Shown: positions 1 to 8,395 of the stretch, in pieces
Layout: each line of letters starts with the position of its first letter
Position numbering within the stretch: position 1 is the stretch's first letter
Assembly (NCBI RefSeq): GCF_040448685.1
Contig: NZ_CP159290.1
Coordinates: 2,418,001-2,482,000 of the forward strand
Direction of reading: 5' to 3'
Origin: Cellulosimicrobium sp. ES-005
GTDB lineage: Bacteria; Actinomycetota; Actinomycetes; Actinomycetales; Cellulomonadaceae
Length of the DNA stretch: 64,000 nt
The notes under the pieces: model-generated
The model's input: the letters and a program-made list of their open reading frames with translations, nothing else
What the model was told of the DNA's origin: nothing
Databases searched by the model: none
Made by a program: the position numbers and the translations under genes

Positions 1-298
1 TGCCGTCCGCCTCGACGGTCCCGACCGGTCCCTTGCGCGACGAGCGCGGGGACTGGAAGACCAGGACGACGCCCCCGAACATGAGGACGAAGCCGATCAC
101 CCCGAGCCAGGTCTGCGAGAGCGCAGCGCCCAGCACGAGGAGGAGGAGGCCGCCTACCACGCCGACCCCGGCCAGGACGTAGCGCAGCGCCGAACGTCGT
201 CGTGGCGCCTGGAGCGTGTTCGCCAACCGCGGGTCGTCCGAGGTGAGCGCGCGCTCCATCTGCTCCAAGACCCGCTGCTCGTACTCAGACAGAGGCAT
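1..298 (-). CDS. DUF3040 domain membrane protein (3' part outside window)
   Basis: Reading from ATG at 298 gives MPLSEYEQRVLEQMERAL, the typical opening of the actinobacterial DUF3040 family, followed by two hydrophobic segments (about residues 41-60 and 65-83) and a basic tail. The gene runs off the left edge, so the C-terminus is missing. DUF3040 proteins are small membrane proteins of unknown function, usually found close to cell-division and DNA-repair genes. A GGGG-type ribosome site lies just upstream. It follows dinB on the same strand with a gap of about 37 bases and could be the last gene of the HEPN-dinB operon, though its own promoter cannot be excluded. Confidence 0.85.
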   Translation of the reverse strand, partial: MPLSEYEQRVLEQMERALTSDDPRLANTLQAPRRRSALRYVLAGVGVVGGLLLLVLGAALSQTWLGVIGFVLMFGGVVLVFQSPRSSRKGPVGTVEADG

Positions 299-335
299 GA
301 GCACCCCGTTTCTCCACGCTGGTCGTGTGTCACCC

Positions 336-1592
336 TCAGGATAGATCGACATCCGCGGGGGTGGTAGTCGAGCGGGCCCTGGCGGGCCCCATGGCGATGG
401 ATCTCACGCCGAACCGCCCTCGGACCGCGTCGACGGCCTCCTCCACGCGGCGCCGCGCCGCGCTCGTCTCCTCGACGGCCTCCTCGAGCGTGGGCTGCAC
501 GACGGCCTCCGCGCGCGGCTCGAGACCCTCCGCGCGGACCCCCACGAGCCGGACGGCCAGGCCCCGCAGGTCGACGCTCGAGACGAGCTCCCGTGCCACG
601 AGGTAGATCTCCCGCGCGACGTCCGTCGGGGCGCCGAGGGTCCGCGCGCGGGTGACGGTGCGGAAGTCGCTCGTGCGGACCTTCACGCTCACGGTGCGTG
701 CGACGAGACCCTGGTGGCGCAGCCGGCCCGCGCACCGGTCCGCGAGCTCCAGGACGCGCGCCTGGACCGCCGCGAGGTCGCGCAGGTCGTGGGCGAACGT
801 CGTCTCGGCGCCGATGCTCCGTTCCGACCGCTCGGGCTCGACCGGCCGGGGGTCGCGCCCCCACGCGAGGTCGTGCAGGTGCGCGCCCGCGACCTTGCCG
901 ACCGCTGCCTGGAGGGAGGCGACGTCCGTGTCGGCCAGCTCGGCGACGGTCCGGATGCCCCACTGCGCGAGGGCGCTCTCGGTCCGCTCCCCCACCCCCC
1001 ACAGCGCGCCCACGGGCAGCGTGCGCAGGAACGGGACCGTGGCCGCGGCCGGCACGAGGAGCACGCCGTCCGGCTTCGCGTGCGTCGAGGCCAGCTTGGC
1101 GACGAACTTGTTCGTCGCGATGCCGACCGAGCAGGTGATGCCGTGCTCGGCCCGCACGCGGCGCCGCAGCTCGGCCGCGATCCGCGTCGGCGGCCCGAGC
1201 CGTCGCCGGGCCCCGCTCACGTCGAGGAACGCCTCGTCGACGCTCACCTGCTCCACGAGCGCCGTGATCTCGCCGATCGCCGCCATGACGGACCGGGAGA
1301 CCTCGTGGTACCGCGTGTGGTCCGGCGGGACGACGATCGCCTGCGGGCACAGGCGGCGCGCCGTCACCATCGGCATCGCCGAGTGGACACCGAAGGCCCG
1401 CGCCTCGTACGTCGCCGCGAGGACGACACCCCGTTCCGCGCCGCCGACGATCACCGGGCGACCGACGAGCTGGGGGCGCCGGGCGAGCTCGACGGACGCG
1501 AAGAACGCGTCCATGTCGACGTGGAGGATCGAGCACCCCTCCTCGTCGTCGCCCCAGTCGCGGCGGACGCTCGCGCGCGGACCGCGGCTCAT
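336..1592 (-). CDS. dinB: DNA polymerase IV (Y-family translesion polymerase)
   Basis: This 418-residue protein is a Y-family polymerase that copies past damaged template bases. The catalytic carboxylates are visible: HVDMDAFFASVE (residues 24-35, with Asp26 and the Phe31 steric-gate position) and SVDEAFLD (117-124, Asp119/Glu120). The helix-hairpin-helix and little-finger regions follow, and the length is normal. No clear beta-clamp binding motif is visible at the C-terminus (it ends PADVDLS). It lies 39 bases downstream of the HEPN gene on the same strand and is probably transcribed with it from the LexA-controlled promoter at about 2093-2121, which makes it an SOS gene here. Start chosen is ATG at 1592; a later start near the VDMDAFF motif is possible. 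Confidence 0.95.
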   Translation of the reverse strand: MSRGPRASVRRDWGDDEEGCSILHVDMDAFFASVELARRPQLVGRPVIVGGAERGVVLAATYEARAFGVHSAMPMVTARRLCPQAIVVPPDHTRYHEVSRSVMAAIGEITALVEQVSVDEAFLDVSGARRRLGPPTRIAAELRRRVRAEHGITCSVGIATNKFVAKLASTHAKPDGVLLVPAAATVPFLRTLPVGALWGVGERTESALAQWGIRTVAELADTDVASLQAAVGKVAGAHLHDLAWGRDPRPVEPERSERSIGAETTFAHDLRDLAAVQARVLELADRCAGRLRHQGLVARTVSVKVRTSDFRTVTRARTLGAPTDVAREIYLVARELVSSVDLRGLAVRLVGVRAEGLEPRAEAVVQPTLEEAVEETSAARRRVEEAVDAVRGRFGVRSIAMGPARARSTTTPADVDLS

Positions 1593-1631
1593 CGCCGCCT
1601 CACCGGGCGCTCGACGCAGGCAGCGCCCGGG

Positions 1632-2075
1632 TCACGACGCCACCGTCCGCAGGCCGGGCATCCGGACGAACCCGGCGTCGGGGTCGACGAGCATCGCGAC
1701 CTCGTCGCGGAAGTCCTCGGCGCACGCCACGAGCTCGTCGGCCCGGCGCGGGTCCACGGCGTCGAACCGGCCCGCGTCGACGGCGGCGCGGACGCGCGCC
1801 CCGCTCGCGAAGTAGCCGGACCAGGCGGCGAGCGACGGCTCGGCGTCCGCGAGCTGGTCCCACACCGAGCGGGCCCGGCCGCGGCGCACGGGCCGGGCAC
1901 GCAGCGCGACGACCGCCGCGGCGGCGCGCAGCGCACCGAGGTGCGCGTGCACGAAGCGCTCGCCCGCGTCCTGCGCGAGCGCCGCCGCGACGAGCTCCGC
2001 GTCCGCACGGTCCAGCAGCCGACGGACCTCGGCGGGGACGGCGACCGCCCCCTTCGCGCCTGCTTCGTTCGACAT
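1632..2075 (-). CDS. SAV_6107-family HEPN domain protein
   Basis: This 147-residue, mostly helical protein matches the actinobacterial SAV_6107 HEPN family: the ERFVHAHLGALRAAAAV core, then SVWDQLADAEPSLAAWSGYFASG. It keeps an Arg-X4-His motif (Arg40...His45), the RNase signature of many HEPN toxins, but no activity has been shown for this family as far as I know. It is the first gene of an operon with dinB. A textbook promoter sits upstream with a perfect LexA box inside its spacer, so expression should follow DNA damage. The start ATG is preceded by GGAGGAGG. The role is unknown; an RNA-cleaving or polymerase-partner function during SOS is a guess from context. Confidence 0.85.
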   Translation of the reverse strand: MSNEAGAKGAVAVPAEVRRLLDRADAELVAAALAQDAGERFVHAHLGALRAAAAVVALRARPVRRGRARSVWDQLADAEPSLAAWSGYFASGARVRAAVDAGRFDAVDPRRADELVACAEDFRDEVAMLVDPDAGFVRMPGLRTVAS

Positions 2076-2092
2076 CGCGCACCTCCTCCTCC

Positions 2093-2121
2093 ACTATCGA
2101 ACACCTGTTCGATCCTGTCAA
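2093..2121 (-). promoter_or_regulatory. HEPN-dinB promoter
   Basis: On the minus strand TTGACA (2121-2116) and GATAGT (2098-2093) are separated by exactly 17 bases. The LexA box fills most of the spacer and overlaps the -10, so LexA binding should directly block polymerase. Confidence 0.85.
2097..2112. promoter_or_regulatory. LexA (SOS) box, perfect palindrome
   Basis: TCGAACACCTGTTCGA fits the Gram-positive/actinobacterial SOS consensus TCGAACRNNYGTTCGA at all positions. It lies inside the HEPN-dinB promoter and only 42 bases ahead of the divergent gene at 2154. Confidence 0.92.
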
Positions 2122-2141
2122 CGTCCGGTGCCGGCCGGCCC

Positions 2142-2147
2142 TACGGT
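2142..2147 (+). promoter_or_regulatory. -10 element, leaderless start of gene at 2154
   Basis: TACGGT ends six bases before the ATG at 2154, the spacing expected if transcription starts on the start codon. Confidence 0.55.
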
Positions 2148-2153
2148 GAGCAC

Positions 2154-3107
2154 ATGGCTCGCCGCACCTCCCGACGTTCCCCAGGGTCCTCCGCGCCACC
2201 CACACGGTCCCGGCGCCGGGCGAACGGGAGCCGTGGCGCGGCCCCCGACCTGCCGACCGGGCCCGTGGCCACGTCGACGGGGACGGCGCACGTCGAGCGC
2301 GACCCCGACCACCCGTCGGCGGTCACGCTGTACGTCAACGGCGTCCCCAGCTCCTACCTCGACCTCGACGACCCCGGGATGCTCGCGTTCGAGTACATGC
2401 AGCAGATGGCGGCCGTCGTGGACGAGCTCGCCCCCGGCCCTCTGCGCGCGCTGCACCTCGGCGCGGCGGGGTGCAGCCTCCCGCGCTGGGTGGAGCACAC
2501 CCGGCCCGGCTCGTCCCAGCTCGGGGTCGACCTCGACTCCCGCCTGCTCGAGCTGGTCCGCACGTGGTTCGACCTCCCGCGCTCCCCCCGGCTCCGGCTG
2601 CGCGCCGACGACGCGCGGCACGCGGTGGCGAGCCTTCCCGACGCCTCGTACGACGTCGTCGTCCGTGACGTGTTCGACGGCGACCGCACGCCCGACCACC
2701 TCGCGACCCGCGGCATGGCGGACGAGGTGCACCGGGTCCTGCGCCCGGGCGGGGTCTACCTCGTCAACTGCGCCGACCGGCCGCCGCTCACGACGGCGCG
2801 CCGCGAGACCGCGACCCTCGCGGCCGCGTTCGGAGAGGCGTCCTGCGCGGAGGACCGGGTCGCGGCGATCGCGGAGCCCGCGCAGCTCAAGGGCCGCCGC
2901 TACGGCAACGTCGTCCTGGCCGCGGTCCGTGCCGGGTCGGGTGCGCCGAGCCTGTCGAGCGCGACGCTGGCGCGTGCGGTCCGCTCGCTCGCCGTCCCGG
3001 CACGCGTCGTCACGGGCGACGAGCTGCGCGCGTTCGTGGGCACCGCCCCGGTGCTCGACGACCCCGAGGTCGCGCCGGCCGACGGCCCGGCGGCAGACGG
3101 GTCGTGA
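2154..3107 (+). CDS. Spermidine-synthase-like protein (methyltransferase fold)
   Basis: This 317-residue protein has a disordered basic N-terminus (about 45 residues) followed by a Rossmann domain of the spermidine synthase / SAM-methyltransferase type. ALHLGAAGCSLPRWVEH takes the place of the glycine-rich loop, GVDLDSRLLELVRTWF the acidic ribose-binding strand, and RDVFDGDRTP the active-site loop. The usual GGGDG loop of true spermidine synthases is not intact and the N-terminal tetramer domain is missing, so aminopropyl transfer is uncertain; many actinobacteria carry such orphan homologues. It is transcribed away from HEPN-dinB, and its own -10 lies 30 bases from the LexA box, so LexA could also affect it. 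A strong hairpin follows the stop. Confidence 0.75.
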   Translation: MARRTSRRSPGSSAPPTRSRRRANGSRGAAPDLPTGPVATSTGTAHVERDPDHPSAVTLYVNGVPSSYLDLDDPGMLAFEYMQQMAAVVDELAPGPLRALHLGAAGCSLPRWVEHTRPGSSQLGVDLDSRLLELVRTWFDLPRSPRLRLRADDARHAVASLPDASYDVVVRDVFDGDRTPDHLATRGMADEVHRVLRPGGVYLVNCADRPPLTTARRETATLAAAFGEASCAEDRVAAIAEPAQLKGRRYGNVVLAAVRAGSGAPSLSSATLARAVRSLAVPARVVTGDELRAFVGTAPVLDDPEVAPADGPAADGS

Positions 3108-3114
3108 GACGCGA

Positions 3115-3145
3115 CAGGAGCCGCGCCCGAGGGACGCGGCTCCTG
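3115..3145. terminator. Hairpin terminator between convergent genes
   Basis: A perfect 11-bp stem (3115-3125 with 3135-3145, core CAGGAGCCGCG) and 9-base loop lie between the ends of the gene at 2154 and cspA. There is no T-tract, as is common in this GC-rich group. Confidence 0.75.
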
Positions 3146-3183
3146 CGACGACCGGGTGATCCGGCCGCGAGACGTCGTGGACG

Positions 3184-3387
3184 TCAGAGCGGACGAACCT
3201 TCTCCGCCTGCGGGCCCTTCGGCCCCTGGGTGATCTCGAACTCGACCCGCTGCGCCTCGTCGAGCGTGCGGTACCCGTTCGACTCGATCGCCGAGTAGTG
3301 CACGAAGACGTCGGCACCGCCGCCGTCCTGCGCGATGAAGCCGTAGCCCTTCTCGGCGTTGAACCACTTCACAGAACCCTGCGCCAT
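3184..3387 (-). CDS. cspA: Cold-shock protein (CspA family)
   Basis: This is a 67-residue single cold-shock domain with both RNA-binding motifs intact: [15 protein letters not shown] (RNP1 region, residues 4-18) and DVFVHYSAI (RNP2, about 26-34). It binds single-stranded RNA/DNA and acts as an RNA chaperone. Length and ending ([13 protein letters not shown]) are typical of actinobacterial CspA. The ATG at 3387 is preceded by AGAGGAAGAG-type sequence. It stands alone, with a 320-base upstream gap that could hold a long leader RNA like those of other csp genes, and a convergent terminator downstream. Which temperature or growth state induces it cannot be read from the sequence. Confidence 0.95.
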   Translation of the reverse strand: MAQGSVKWFNAEKGYGFIAQDGGGADVFVHYSAIESNGYRTLDEAQRVEFEITQGPKGPQAEKVRPL

Positions 3388-3707
3388 GCTCTTCCTCTGA
3401 CCTTCTGTCCGTCCGGGGACATCAGCGAGCGGACCCTTCGTCCACCCCCGTGCGCCGCAATGCCATGTCCCACGTCCTTCGCCGGCGCCCGGCCGTGTGC
3501 GGCCGGCAGGCCCGACGCCGGACCACCCCGCCGGGCGGACCCACGTACCGGCCCTGCACCGGGTCGTGCGCAAGTACGTCACTGCAACGGGTGACAGTGT
3601 GGCACGGACCACGTCCGGTCCGCCACGGAACTCGCCACCTCTCGTGATGATTTTTCGGCACATTCCGCCCCGGTCCGCGGACCGGGGCGGGTGGGGCGAG
3701 CCGCGGC
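3388..3707 (-). other. 320-base gap upstream of cspA: probable promoter and leader
   Basis: No convincing gene is present. The gap contains the terminator of the PAC2 gene (3665-3690), a less GC-rich stretch near 3645-3665 that is the likeliest promoter area for cspA, and about 250 bases that would form a long 5' leader. Long structured leaders are characteristic of cold-shock mRNAs; no specific thermosensor fold is claimed. Confidence 0.45.
3665..3690 (-). terminator. Palindromic terminator after the PAC2 gene
   Basis: A perfect 26-base palindrome (13-bp arms, core CCGCCCCGGTCCG) lies 17 bases beyond the PAC2 stop codon. Confidence 0.7.
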
Positions 3708-4634
3708 TCAGTCGCCCGACTGCTGGGCGAGGAAACGCTCGAACTCCGCACCGAGCTCGTCGGCCGTCGGGATCGGCGCGGACTCGGCGAGCAGGCTCGT
3801 CCGACCCACGGAGCGCGCGAACGCGTCGTACTGCTCCTCGAGAGCGCGCACGACGGCGGCGACCTCCTCGGAGTCCCGCACCTGACGCTCGACCTCGGCC
3901 TTCGCCTCCTGCACCGCCTCCGCGAGCCCGCTCGTCGCGAGGTCCAGGCCCGTGACGCGCTGCACGTGCTCGAGCGCGACCACCGCCGCGGGCGGGTACG
4001 ACGACTGCGCCAGGTAGTGCGGCACGTGCACGGTCACGCCGAGCGCGTCGTGCTCGGCGCGGCCGAGCCGCAGCTCCAGCAGCGCGGCGAGGCTGGCCGG
4101 GACCTTCACGGTGCCGAACCACGACGTGTGCTCGCCGAGCAGCTCGGGCCGGGTCGCGTGCGCCGTGACCGAGAGCGGGCGCGTGTGCGGGATCCCCATC
4201 GGGATGCCGTGGAAGCCGACCGTGAGCGACACGCCGAGGCGCTCGACGACGTCGCGCACCGCAGCCACCACGCGCTCCCACTGGACGTCCGGCTCGGCGC
4301 CGTGCAGCAGCAGGAACCCCGTCCCCTCGGCGTCGCGCACGTGGTCGATCACCAGGTGGGGCTCGTCGTAGTCGGACCAGCGGTCGGTGCTGAAGGTCAT
4401 CGTGGCCCGCTTGGAGCGGTAGTCGAGGAGCTGGTCGACGTCGAACGTCACCACCCGGGTGACCTCGCCGAGCTCCAGCAGGTGGTCGACCGCCACCGCG
4501 CCCGCGCTGCCCGCGTCGACGAACCCCGCGACGGCGTGCAGCAGCACGGGCCCGGCGCCCGGCTCGGGCGGCGTGGGCCACAGGCGGGCCACCGCCTGCT
4601 CGTCGAGCTCGTAGATCCCGCGAGGGTCCAGCAT
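3708..4634 (-). CDS. PAC2 family protein (proteasome-assembly-chaperone-like)
   Basis: This 308-residue protein belongs to the PAC2 family: [24 protein letters not shown] near residues 31-54, [10 protein letters not shown] and the [14 protein letters not shown] segment (about 142-155) are the conserved blocks, followed by a helical C-terminal extension. PAC2 proteins resemble eukaryotic proteasome-assembly chaperones and archaeal PbaB; in actinobacteria their role is not established, and no proteasome genes are in this window. The ATG at 4634 has a good GAGGAGG site. It forms a single-gene unit between cspA and the signalling operon and has its own terminator. Confidence 0.85.
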   Translation of the reverse strand: MLDPRGIYELDEQAVARLWPTPPEPGAGPVLLHAVAGFVDAGSAGAVAVDHLLELGEVTRVVTFDVDQLLDYRSKRATMTFSTDRWSDYDEPHLVIDHVRDAEGTGFLLLHGAEPDVQWERVVAAVRDVVERLGVSLTVGFHGIPMGIPHTRPLSVTAHATRPELLGEHTSWFGTVKVPASLAALLELRLGRAEHDALGVTVHVPHYLAQSSYPPAAVVALEHVQRVTGLDLATSGLAEAVQEAKAEVERQVRDSEEVAAVVRALEEQYDAFARSVGRTSLLAESAPIPTADELGAEFERFLAQQSGD

Positions 4635-4766
4635 GCATCCTCCTCGTGACGTCCTTCGCCCGCGCGCTGCCGACGGCGCGGCGGGCCTGACGAGGACAAC
4701 ACGCCTCGGCCCGCGGTTCTTCCCGGAGCGGCGGCCCGCACGCGCCCGCCCGGGACCGCGCCCAGG

Positions 4767-5207
4767 TCAGCGACCGGGCAGGCGCACCACCGAGACGAAG
4801 AAGTCGTCGATCTGGCGCACCACGTCGATGAAACGGTCGAAGTCGACGGGCTTGGTGACGTACGCGTTGGCGTGCAGCGAGTAGCTGCGCACGACGTCCT
4901 CCTCGGCCTCCGACGTCGTCAGGACGACGACCGGGATCTTGCGCAGCGCCTCGTCCGCCTTGAGCTCGGCGAGGACCTCGCGCCCGTCCATCCGGGGCAG
5001 GTTGAGGTCGAGGAGGATGAGGTCCGGCGTCGGGGCGTCCGCGTGCTCGCCCTCCTTGCGCAGGAACTGCAGCGCGCTCACGCCGTCGGAGACCACCGAC
5101 AGACGGTTCGTCACCTTGTGGTCCTCGAACGCCTCGCGCGTCATGAGCACGTCGCCGGGGTCGTCCTCCACCAGGAGGACGTCGATCGGCTTGCTGCCGT
5201 GGCTCAT
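4767..5207 (-). CDS. Single-domain response regulator (Rcp1-like receiver)
   Basis: This 146-residue protein is a lone receiver domain. It shows the acidic pair LLVEDDPGD (about residues 11-19), the phospho-acceptor in [13 protein letters not shown] (Asp about 64), Thr in [11 protein letters not shown] and the Lys in [11 protein letters not shown]. This pattern, with the extended loop before the phospho-acceptor strand, is that of Rcp1-type regulators that pair with bacteriophytochrome-like kinases. There is no output domain, so it probably relays phosphate or acts through protein contacts. Its ATG overlaps the stop of the kinase gene (ATGA), which makes the kinase its probable partner. It is the last gene of a three-gene operon. 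Confidence 0.9.
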   Translation of the reverse strand: MSHGSKPIDVLLVEDDPGDVLMTREAFEDHKVTNRLSVVSDGVSALQFLRKEGEHADAPTPDLILLDLNLPRMDGREVLAELKADEALRKIPVVVLTTSEAEEDVVRSYSLHANAYVTKPVDFDRFIDVVRQIDDFFVSVVRLPGR

Positions 5208-6886
5208 GCGGGGCTCTCCTCGTCGTCGTCGCGCGCGCGGGCAGGGGTGACCTGCTCCGCGCCGTCGGGGTCGGAGCGAGCGTAGCCGACCTGCGCGTGC
5301 ACGTACGCGTGGGCGAGCGTGAAGCGGATCGTCGTCCCGCCCTCGCGCGGCTCGATCCAGATCCGGCCGCCGTGGTACTCGACGATGCGCTTGCACAGCG
5401 CGAGCCCGATGCCGGTCCCCTCGTACACGTCCTTGGCGTGCAGACGCTGGAAGATGACGAACACGCGCTCCGCGTACTGCGGGTCGATCCCGATCCCGTT
5501 GTCCTCGACGGAGATCTCCCAGTGCGTGTCGCGCGCGAGCACCCCCAGGTGCACGGCCGGCGGCCGGTCCGGGTCGCGGAACTTCAGCGCGTTGCCGACG
5601 AGGTTGGCCAGCAGCTGGTGCAGGAGCGCGCGCTCGCCGACGACGACGGGCAGCGGGTCGTGCGTGATGCTCGCCCCGGTCTCCGCGACCTTCTCGGACA
5701 GGTCCTCGAGCACGCCCTCGAGCTCCCGCTCGAGGTCCACGTCGACGCGCTCGCTGCCCGTCCGGCCGACGCGCGAGAAGCCGAGCAGGTCCTGGATGAG
5801 GCGTTGCATGCGCTTGGCGCCGTCGACCGCGAAGTCGATGTACTGGTCCGCACGGTCGTCGAGCTCCCCGCCGTACCGCTTCTTGAGGAGCTGCGTGAAG
5901 CTCGCGACCTTGCGCAGCGGCTCCTGGAGGTCGTGGGACGCGACGTAGGCGAACTGCTCGAGGTCGCGGTTGGACCGCTCGAGCTCGCTCGCCTGCTCGG
6001 CGAGGAGCTCGTGCGAGCGGGCGGCGTCCTCGTGCGACGCCTTGATCTCCGCGACCTGGTTCACGAGCTCGACGCGCATGTGCTCGACGTCCTGGGCGAG
6101 GTCCGCGATCTCCGCCGGGCCCGAGGTCACGACCGGCTCGTCGAGGCTCCCGGAGCTCACGAGCCGCACGCGGTGCGCGAGCTCGGCCATCGGCTCGGTC
6201 ACCCACCGCTTGAGGCACACCCAGAGGATGATCCCGACCGCGAGCGCCGAGCCGACCAGGACGAGGACGCTCCCGAAGAGCGCCCGGCTCCACCGGTCGA
6301 GCGCGTCGAGCCGCTCCACGCGCTCGGCCCGGAGCGCGTCGACGTACCGCGCGGTGTCGGCCCGGGCGGCCGCGAACAGCTCGGCACCGTGGGCCTGGTC
6401 GACGGCACGCACCCGTCCCGGTCCGTCGTCCTCGGTGGTCGCGATGGCCGGCTCGGCGTAGTCGGCGACCCAGGCCCGCACGGAGGCGTCGGACCGCCCG
6501 GCCAGCGCCGCGAGCTCCGCGTCGAACCCGAGGCGGTCGACGAGGGTGGGGTCCGGGACGACGCCCTCGGCGTCCGTCCCCACCGCACGGGTGTAGGCCT
6601 CGAGGGCGGTGTCGTCGCCGGTCGCGACGTACGCACGGACCGCGACCTCGGCGTCGAGGAGGCCCACGTACGCGGCGTCCGCCCCGGTCACGGCGTCGAA
6701 GAACGGCCCGGTGACCTCGTTCTGGATGGTGAGCACGCGCGAGAGCGCGATGGCCGACGTCGCGAGGACGCCGAGGAGGATCACGCCCGCGACGACGAGC
6801 GCCCACCCGAGCCGGCGGCGCAGGGTCGGGGCACGCCGGCGCCCGGCGCGTCCCGCGACGGCCGTCTCGCCCACCGGGGGCGTCAC
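5204..6886 (-). CDS. Membrane sensor histidine kinase (CHASE3-like, HAMP, DHp, HATPase)
   Basis: The 560-residue kinase starts with GTG at 6886, overlapping the TGA of the phosphatase gene (GTGA). Order of parts: basic N-terminus, TM1 (about 26-48), an extracellular helical region of about 150 residues resembling CHASE3, TM2 (about 200-222), HAMP, a short coiled coil, the DHp helix with [18 protein letters not shown] (phospho-accepting His), and the ATPase with N box [13 protein letters not shown]1 VEDNGIGID and G2 [19 protein letters not shown] kinases usually work with Rcp1-like receivers, as found next door. The stimulus is unknown; CHASE3 domains sense extracellular or envelope cues. A polar acidic tail ends the protein. 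Confidence 0.9.
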   Translation of the reverse strand: MTPPVGETAVAGRAGRRRAPTLRRRLGWALVVAGVILLGVLATSAIALSRVLTIQNEVTGPFFDAVTGADAAYVGLLDAEVAVRAYVATGDDTALEAYTRAVGTDAEGVVPDPTLVDRLGFDAELAALAGRSDASVRAWVADYAEPAIATTEDDGPGRVRAVDQAHGAELFAAARADTARYVDALRAERVERLDALDRWSRALFGSVLVLVGSALAVGIILWVCLKRWVTEPMAELAHRVRLVSSGSLDEPVVTSGPAEIADLAQDVEHMRVELVNQVAEIKASHEDAARSHELLAEQASELERSNRDLEQFAYVASHDLQEPLRKVASFTQLLKKRYGGELDDRADQYIDFAVDGAKRMQRLIQDLLGFSRVGRTGSERVDVDLERELEGVLEDLSEKVAETGASITHDPLPVVVGERALLHQLLANLVGNALKFRDPDRPPAVHLGVLARDTHWEISVEDNGIGIDPQYAERVFVIFQRLHAKDVYEGTGIGLALCKRIVEYHGGRIWIEPREGGTTIRFTLAHAYVHAQVGYARSDPDGAEQVTPARARDDDEESPA

Positions 6887-8214
6887 CGGGCCCACTCGTC
6901 CGAGTCGGCGAGGGTCGCCGTGCGCTCGCCGGGGGTGCCCTCGTCCCCGCCCCAGCCGAGCACGAGGAGCGCGGCGTCGTCGGCCAGCGGGCCGCCGTGC
7001 AGGTCGCGCACGCGGCGGAAGACGCGCTCCACGACCCCCTCGACGCCCTGCTCGAGAGCGCTGTCGACCGCGCGGCGCAGGCCGTCGACGCCGACGCGCT
7101 CCGGTCGGGCGCGCGGCCCGACCACTCCCCCCGGCCCCGCGACGGTCGCCTCGACGAGCCCGTCCGTGTAGAGCATGAGCGCCCAGCGTTCCCCGAGGTC
7201 GACGGACTGCGACGTCCACCCGCCCTGCACGGGGATGCCGAGCGCACGGCCGCGCGCGGTGGGCGTGATCTCGGTCGCGGTGTCGCGCAGCAGGAGCGGG
7301 GCGAGGTGCCCGGCGAGGTACACCTCCGCGCGGCGGCGGTCCGCGGAGACCACGACCTGGCAGAGCGTGACGAAGACCTCGGGACGGGCGCGCTCGGGCA
7401 CGAGGACGCGCTCCAGGAGCGGGAGGATGCCTTCCGGCTGGGTGTCCGAGAGCACGATGGTGCGCCACGCGGTGCGCAGCGTCGCACCGAGCGCGGCCTC
7501 GTCGGGGCCGTGGCCCGCGACGTCGCCGATGATGCACAGGACGGTCCCGTCGGGTCGCTCGACCGCGTCGAAGAAGTCGCCGCCGAGGAGGCCGTTGCCG
7601 CCGGGGACGTAGCCCACCATGACGTCGAGCCGGTCGTCCTGGACGAGCGGCGTGGGCAGGAGCGCGCGCTCCAGCCGCGCGGTCTCGGCCGCTCGGACCT
7701 CGCTGCGGTACAGCGCGCGCTGCTGCTCGACGGACATGCGGCGCTGCACGGCGTAGCGCACCGACCGGCTCAGGAGGTCGCCGTCGACCTCCCCCTTCAC
7801 CAGGTAGTCGTCGGCGCCGGCCGCGACGGCCTGGACGCCGAGGTCGATGCCGGAGTGCCCCGTGAGGACCACCAGGGCGGGCGGGTGGGTGCCGGTCCGC
7901 ACCCGCTCGACCGCCGACAGCCCGACCGAGTCGGGCAGCCCGAGGTCGAGCAGGACGCAGTCGACGTGCCAGGAGACGAGCATCTCGAGCGCGGCGTCGA
8001 GGGTCGTCGCACGGTGGAGGTCGACCGTGAGGTTGCCGTCCGCCAGCAGCTCCTCGACGAGGATCGCGTCGCCGTCGTCGTCCTCGACGAGGAGGATGCG
8101 CAGCTCGTCCGTCGGGGCGAGGACCGCGCGCTCGGACAGCGCCTGGTCGCGCGCGTCGGCCTCGTCGCCCCGCGCCGAGGGCCGCGCGGGGACCTGACGG
8201 TCGGTCCCGGTCAC
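6883..8214 (-). CDS. Receiver-coupled PP2C (SpoIIE/RsbU-type) serine phosphatase
   Basis: This 443-residue protein joins an N-terminal receiver ([12 protein letters not shown] about residue 40; [14 protein letters not shown] with phospho-acceptor Asp; YLVKGE) to a C-terminal SpoIIE-like PP2C domain ([38 protein letters not shown]). Such enzymes dephosphorylate anti-sigma-factor antagonists and so switch stress sigma factors; no anti-sigma pair is in this window, so the target is unknown. The GTG at 8214 has a good AGAGGGGAG site and overlaps the stop of a nine-codon upstream reading frame. It is the first gene of an operon with the kinase and single receiver, which suggests that the kinase's phosphate controls the phosphatase. 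Confidence 0.88.
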   Translation of the reverse strand: MTGTDRQVPARPSARGDEADARDQALSERAVLAPTDELRILLVEDDDGDAILVEELLADGNLTVDLHRATTLDAALEMLVSWHVDCVLLDLGLPDSVGLSAVERVRTGTHPPALVVLTGHSGIDLGVQAVAAGADDYLVKGEVDGDLLSRSVRYAVQRRMSVEQQRALYRSEVRAAETARLERALLPTPLVQDDRLDVMVGYVPGGNGLLGGDFFDAVERPDGTVLCIIGDVAGHGPDEAALGATLRTAWRTIVLSDTQPEGILPLLERVLVPERARPEVFVTLCQVVVSADRRRAEVYLAGHLAPLLLRDTATEITPTARGRALGIPVQGGWTSQSVDLGERWALMLYTDGLVEATVAGPGGVVGPRARPERVGVDGLRRAVDSALEQGVEGVVERVFRRVRDLHGGPLADDAALLVLGWGGDEGTPGERTATLADSDEWAR

Positions 8215-8240
8215 GACGCCCGCTCCCCTCTGGTCGCCAT
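8211..8240 (-). CDS. Candidate nine-residue leader peptide (MATRGERAS)
   Basis: An ATG at 8240 lies eight bases after a TAGGAT hexamer (8254-8249), so it could be translated as a leaderless start. Its TGA overlaps the GTG of the phosphatase gene as GTGA, the same coupling geometry as between the later genes of the operon. It may only be chance; no conserved sequence of regulatory type (for example runs of one amino acid) is visible. Confidence 0.35.
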   Translation of the reverse strand: MATRGERAS

Positions 8241-8248
8241 GGCCCACG

Positions 8249-8254
8249 ATCCTA
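8249..8254 (-). promoter_or_regulatory. -10 element of the phosphatase-kinase-receiver operon
   Basis: TAGGAT on the minus strand places the transcription start within a base or two of the ATG at 8240, about 26 bases before the phosphatase GTG. Confidence 0.5.
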
Positions 8255-8330
8255 GCGTCAGCCGCGCGTCCGGCCCGGTCACGGGCCCGGGACGCGCCGA
8301 GGACCGGTCCCGGGCCCGGCGCCCGTGCGC

Positions 8331-8336
8331 CATAAT
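8331..8336 (+). promoter_or_regulatory. -10 element upstream of helD
   Basis: CATAAT stands out in the GC-rich surroundings and would give a start near 8343 with a leader of about 53 bases to the ribosome site and GTG at 8396. No recognisable -35 is seen. Confidence 0.5.
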
Positions 8337-8395
8337 GGACGGCCGTGTCACGGGCGGGCGCCCGGGCGCGACGCCCGGCCGAGGGAAGGGACAGC

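Noticed and set aside
3388-3707. Small genes suggested by frames in the cspA upstream gap
   Set aside because: Frames of 60-110 residues exist but have no ribosome site, no family resemblance and no third-base bias that separates them from shadows.
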